Assembly: GCA_024408015.1 (NCBI GenBank)
Contig: JAKSVJ010000057.1
Span: forward strand, 1 to 7,457
Direction of reading: 5' to 3'
DNA from: Clostridia bacterium
GTDB taxonomy: Bacteria > Bacillota > Clostridia > Oscillospirales > CAG-272
DNA: 7,457 nucleotides
Shown: positions 6,257 to 7,457 of the stretch, piece by piece
Numbering within the stretch: position 1 is the stretch's first letter
Layout: every line of letters starts with the position of its first letter
Notes under the pieces: model-generated
What the model saw: only the letters and a program-made list of their open reading frames with translations
Told to the model about the DNA's origin: nothing
Databases searched by the model: none
Program-made: the position numbers and the translations under genes

Positions 6257-6285
6257 TTGAGTTTTTATAGTATTTAGTATATAAT
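6257..6285 (+). promoter_or_regulatory. Sigma-A-type promoter of the solute-binding lipoprotein gene
   Basis: TTGAGT (6257-6262, 4 of 6 matches) and a perfect TATAAT (6280-6285) are 17 bases apart. Together with the tandem terminators it shows that the next gene is a separate transcription unit. The predicted start near 6292 gives a leader of about 37 bases. Confidence 0.75.
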
Positions 6286-6328
6286 TTATTTTAGCAAATT
6301 ATATTTTGTTAAATATAGGAGAATGGTT

Positions 6329-7303
6329 ATGAAAAGATTTTTATCTTTAGTATTGACAGTGGCATTTGTAATGTCTGTTATGCTTTTGGTTTCATGTGGT
6401 TCTAATGTTGATGATCAGACAACTCCAACTTCATCAACAACTGCAGCTACTACTGGCGGAACAACAGAAAGTACAACAGCTGGAACAGAAGCTACTACTG
6501 AGCAGCCAATTATCGCTGAAGGTTATGATAGACCTGATGGATATTTGGATGTAGATTTCGGTGGAGAACATTTCGTATTTATAACAACAACTGACTTTGG
6601 TTGGGAAACACAGGACGAAATCTGGGTTGAGTCACGTGAAGGTGGTTCAATCGTTAACACTGCTGTATACGATAGAAATGCAATTATGAGTAAATTGTAT
6701 AACTGTACAATCGAAGCAGTTCCTGGAGTAGGCAACCTTATTCAGGATGATATTACAACAGGATCATCAAACTATGATTTTGTAACAATGCAGTATGCTG
6801 CATTTAACTCAAACTCATCTCACTATTATGTGAATATTTATGATTTGGATCTTGACTTTGATTTGCCAGGTTGGAATATGGCATATATTGATCAATGTTC
6901 AACAGTTGACTCAAATGGTGTTAAGAGAATGTATGGTTTCGATGGTGACTTTGGCCTTACGGGCGTTGGTGCTATTTGGGTAATGGCCGTTAACCTTGAC
7001 CTTTTCGAGACTAACTTCAAGGATGAAAATATTTTTGAAATAGTAGAAAATCACGAATGGACAATTGATAAGTTGACAGAGTTCTGCGCTTCAATCATGC
7101 AGGATAATGGTGACCAGGTTTGGAATGTTGGTGATGATGTATTTGGTCTTGTATCAACAACACATAACACAACAGGTCTTTTGACTGGTGCAGGAATCAA
7201 GTTTGTTCAGAAGAACGCAGATGGCAAATTGTTCTGTGACAAGAACTTAACAGTATTTACAGGCAATAACGAAAGTGCAATAAACAAGTTTACCGCCCTT
7301 TAA
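6329..7303 (+). CDS. Extracellular solute-binding lipoprotein (family-1-like), cut short at a junction
   Basis: This is probably the ligand-binding protein of an ABC importer of the sugar/oligosaccharide class; the ligand is unknown. The signal peptide ends in LVSC, with the lipidated Cys at residue 23. A Thr/Ser-rich linker (about 31-58) leads to the mature domain starting at DVDFGGEHFVFITTTDFGWETQDEIWVES (74-102). VYDRNAIMSKLYN (113-125) and YDFVTMQY (149-156) follow. The ATG at 6329 is chosen over the one at 6323 because AGGAGA (6317-6322) is 6 bases away and the typical Met-Lys-Arg signal start follows. The frame gives 324 residues, short of the 400-550 common for such proteins. The last three or four codons lie in sequence that encodes IF-3 on the other strand, so the stop at 7301-7303 is not the gene's own end. 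It is the first gene of a new unit, so transporter partners would be expected downstream in the true genome. Confidence 0.8.
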   Translation: MKRFLSLVLTVAFVMSVMLLVSCGSNVDDQTTPTSSTTAATTGGTTESTTAGTEATTEQPIIAEGYDRPDGYLDVDFGGEHFVFITTTDFGWETQDEIWVESREGGSIVNTAVYDRNAIMSKLYNCTIEAVPGVGNLIQDDITTGSSNYDFVTMQYAAFNSNSSHYYVNIYDLDLDFDLPGWNMAYIDQCSTVDSNGVKRMYGFDGDFGLTGVGAIWVMAVNLDLFETNFKDENIFEIVENHEWTIDKLTEFCASIMQDNGDQVWNVGDDVFGLVSTTHNTTGLLTGAGIKFVQKNADGKLFCDKNLTVFTGNNESAINKFTAL

Positions 7304-7457
7304 AAACTTGATGGTGTGATTGACCTTCGTATCAAAGTCGTGCGTATCAATCCGGCAGGACAGCTGAATTTCCTTCAATTCGGAAATCTGCTGCTTCTTG
7401 CGGGCTTCCTTTTCTTTCTTTTCCCGATCGAAACGGAACTTCCCGTAATCCATGATT
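7247..7457 (-). CDS. infC: Translation initiation factor IF-3, internal fragment
   Basis: IF-3 binds the 30S ribosomal subunit, keeps it apart from 50S and checks start-codon pairing. The minus-strand frame enters from the right edge, where an Ile codon precedes MDYGKFRFDREKKEKEARKK. This is the classic IF-3 stretch at the end of the N-terminal domain and linker helix. KEIQLSCRIDTHDFDTK and HTIKFLKGG then begin the C-terminal domain. Resemblance ends at 7292. The remaining 15 codons to the stop at 7247 are the antisense of the solute-binding gene and are not IF-3. Both ends are therefore missing: the N-terminal domain lies beyond the window, and most of the C-terminal domain is replaced at the junction. 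The Met at 7451-7453 is internal, not a start. More C- and G-ending codons than in the rest of the window suggest a different source or region. Confidence 0.85.
   Translation of the reverse strand, partial: IMDYGKFRFDREKKEKEARKKQQISELKEIQLSCRIDTHDFDTKVNHTIKFLKGGKLVYCTFVIACKYC
7286..7292. other. Chimeric junction between two unrelated sequences
   Basis: Left of this point the plus strand encodes a solute-binding protein at about 36% G+C (7191-7290). Right of it the minus strand encodes IF-3 at about 45% G+C (7292-7457, hand count). IF-3 resemblance stops after the residues FLKGG, whose final Gly codon is 7292-7294. Neither gene has its natural end here. An assembly join is the simplest cause; a real inversion or recombination is possible. 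Confidence 0.75.

Noticed and set aside
6323..6328. ATG at 6323 as start of the solute-binding gene
   Set aside because: It directly abuts the AGGAGA site with no spacer; the ATG at 6329 has the right distance.
1..7457. CRISPR array, insertion sequence, tRNA or rRNA gene, or phage element
   Set aside because: No regular spaced repeats, transposase-like frames, terminal inverted repeats or tRNA cloverleaf features were seen.

Overview
The window reads as AT-rich DNA of a Bacillota (Firmicutes), most likely a gut- or rumen-type member of the Clostridia. The signs are strong Shine-Dalgarno sites of the AGGAGG type, sigma-A-like promoters with 17-base spacers, lipoprotein signal peptides, and a guanine riboswitch with terminator-style control. 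The genus cannot be fixed from the sequence.

Layout: 1-201 is AT-rich non-coding DNA with one small inverted repeat. A promoter (202-230) leads into a guanine-class purine riboswitch (243-305), then an antiterminator/terminator pair (299-365), then xpt (xanthine phosphoribosyltransferase, 386-958). Without a visible terminator the strand continues into a BMP-family nucleoside-binding lipoprotein (1036-2310), a fused two-domain ABC ATPase (2411-4123) and two membrane permeases (4120-5208 and 5211-6155). These four match the parts of the Bacillus subtilis NupNOPQ guanosine transporter. A hairpin terminator (2324-2365) and a candidate promoter (2364-2390) lie between the lipoprotein and ATPase genes. 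Two terminators in a row (6165-6201 and 6221-6253) close the cluster. A new promoter (6257-6285) then drives a second lipoprotein, a family-1-like extracellular solute-binding protein (from 6329).

Working model: the transporter brings in purine nucleosides. A nucleoside phosphorylase elsewhere would release the base, and Xpt would turn xanthine (and poorly guanine) into the mononucleotide with PRPP. When guanine is plentiful the riboswitch folds, the terminator forms, and salvage and uptake are shut down together. The ATPase and permeases may escape part of this control through the internal promoter.

The right end is not colinear with the rest. At about 7286-7292 the solute-binding gene breaks off. 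The last ~166 bases are richer in G+C (about 45% by hand count, against about 36% in the 100 bases before) and encode, on the minus strand, an internal piece of translation initiation factor IF-3. This is most simply an assembly chimera, less likely a real rearrangement.

I found no wholly new system. The points most worth a second look are the unusual loops of the riboswitch aptamer, the lopsided ATP sites of the transporter ATPase, the ~60-residue insert in its second domain, and the chimeric junction.
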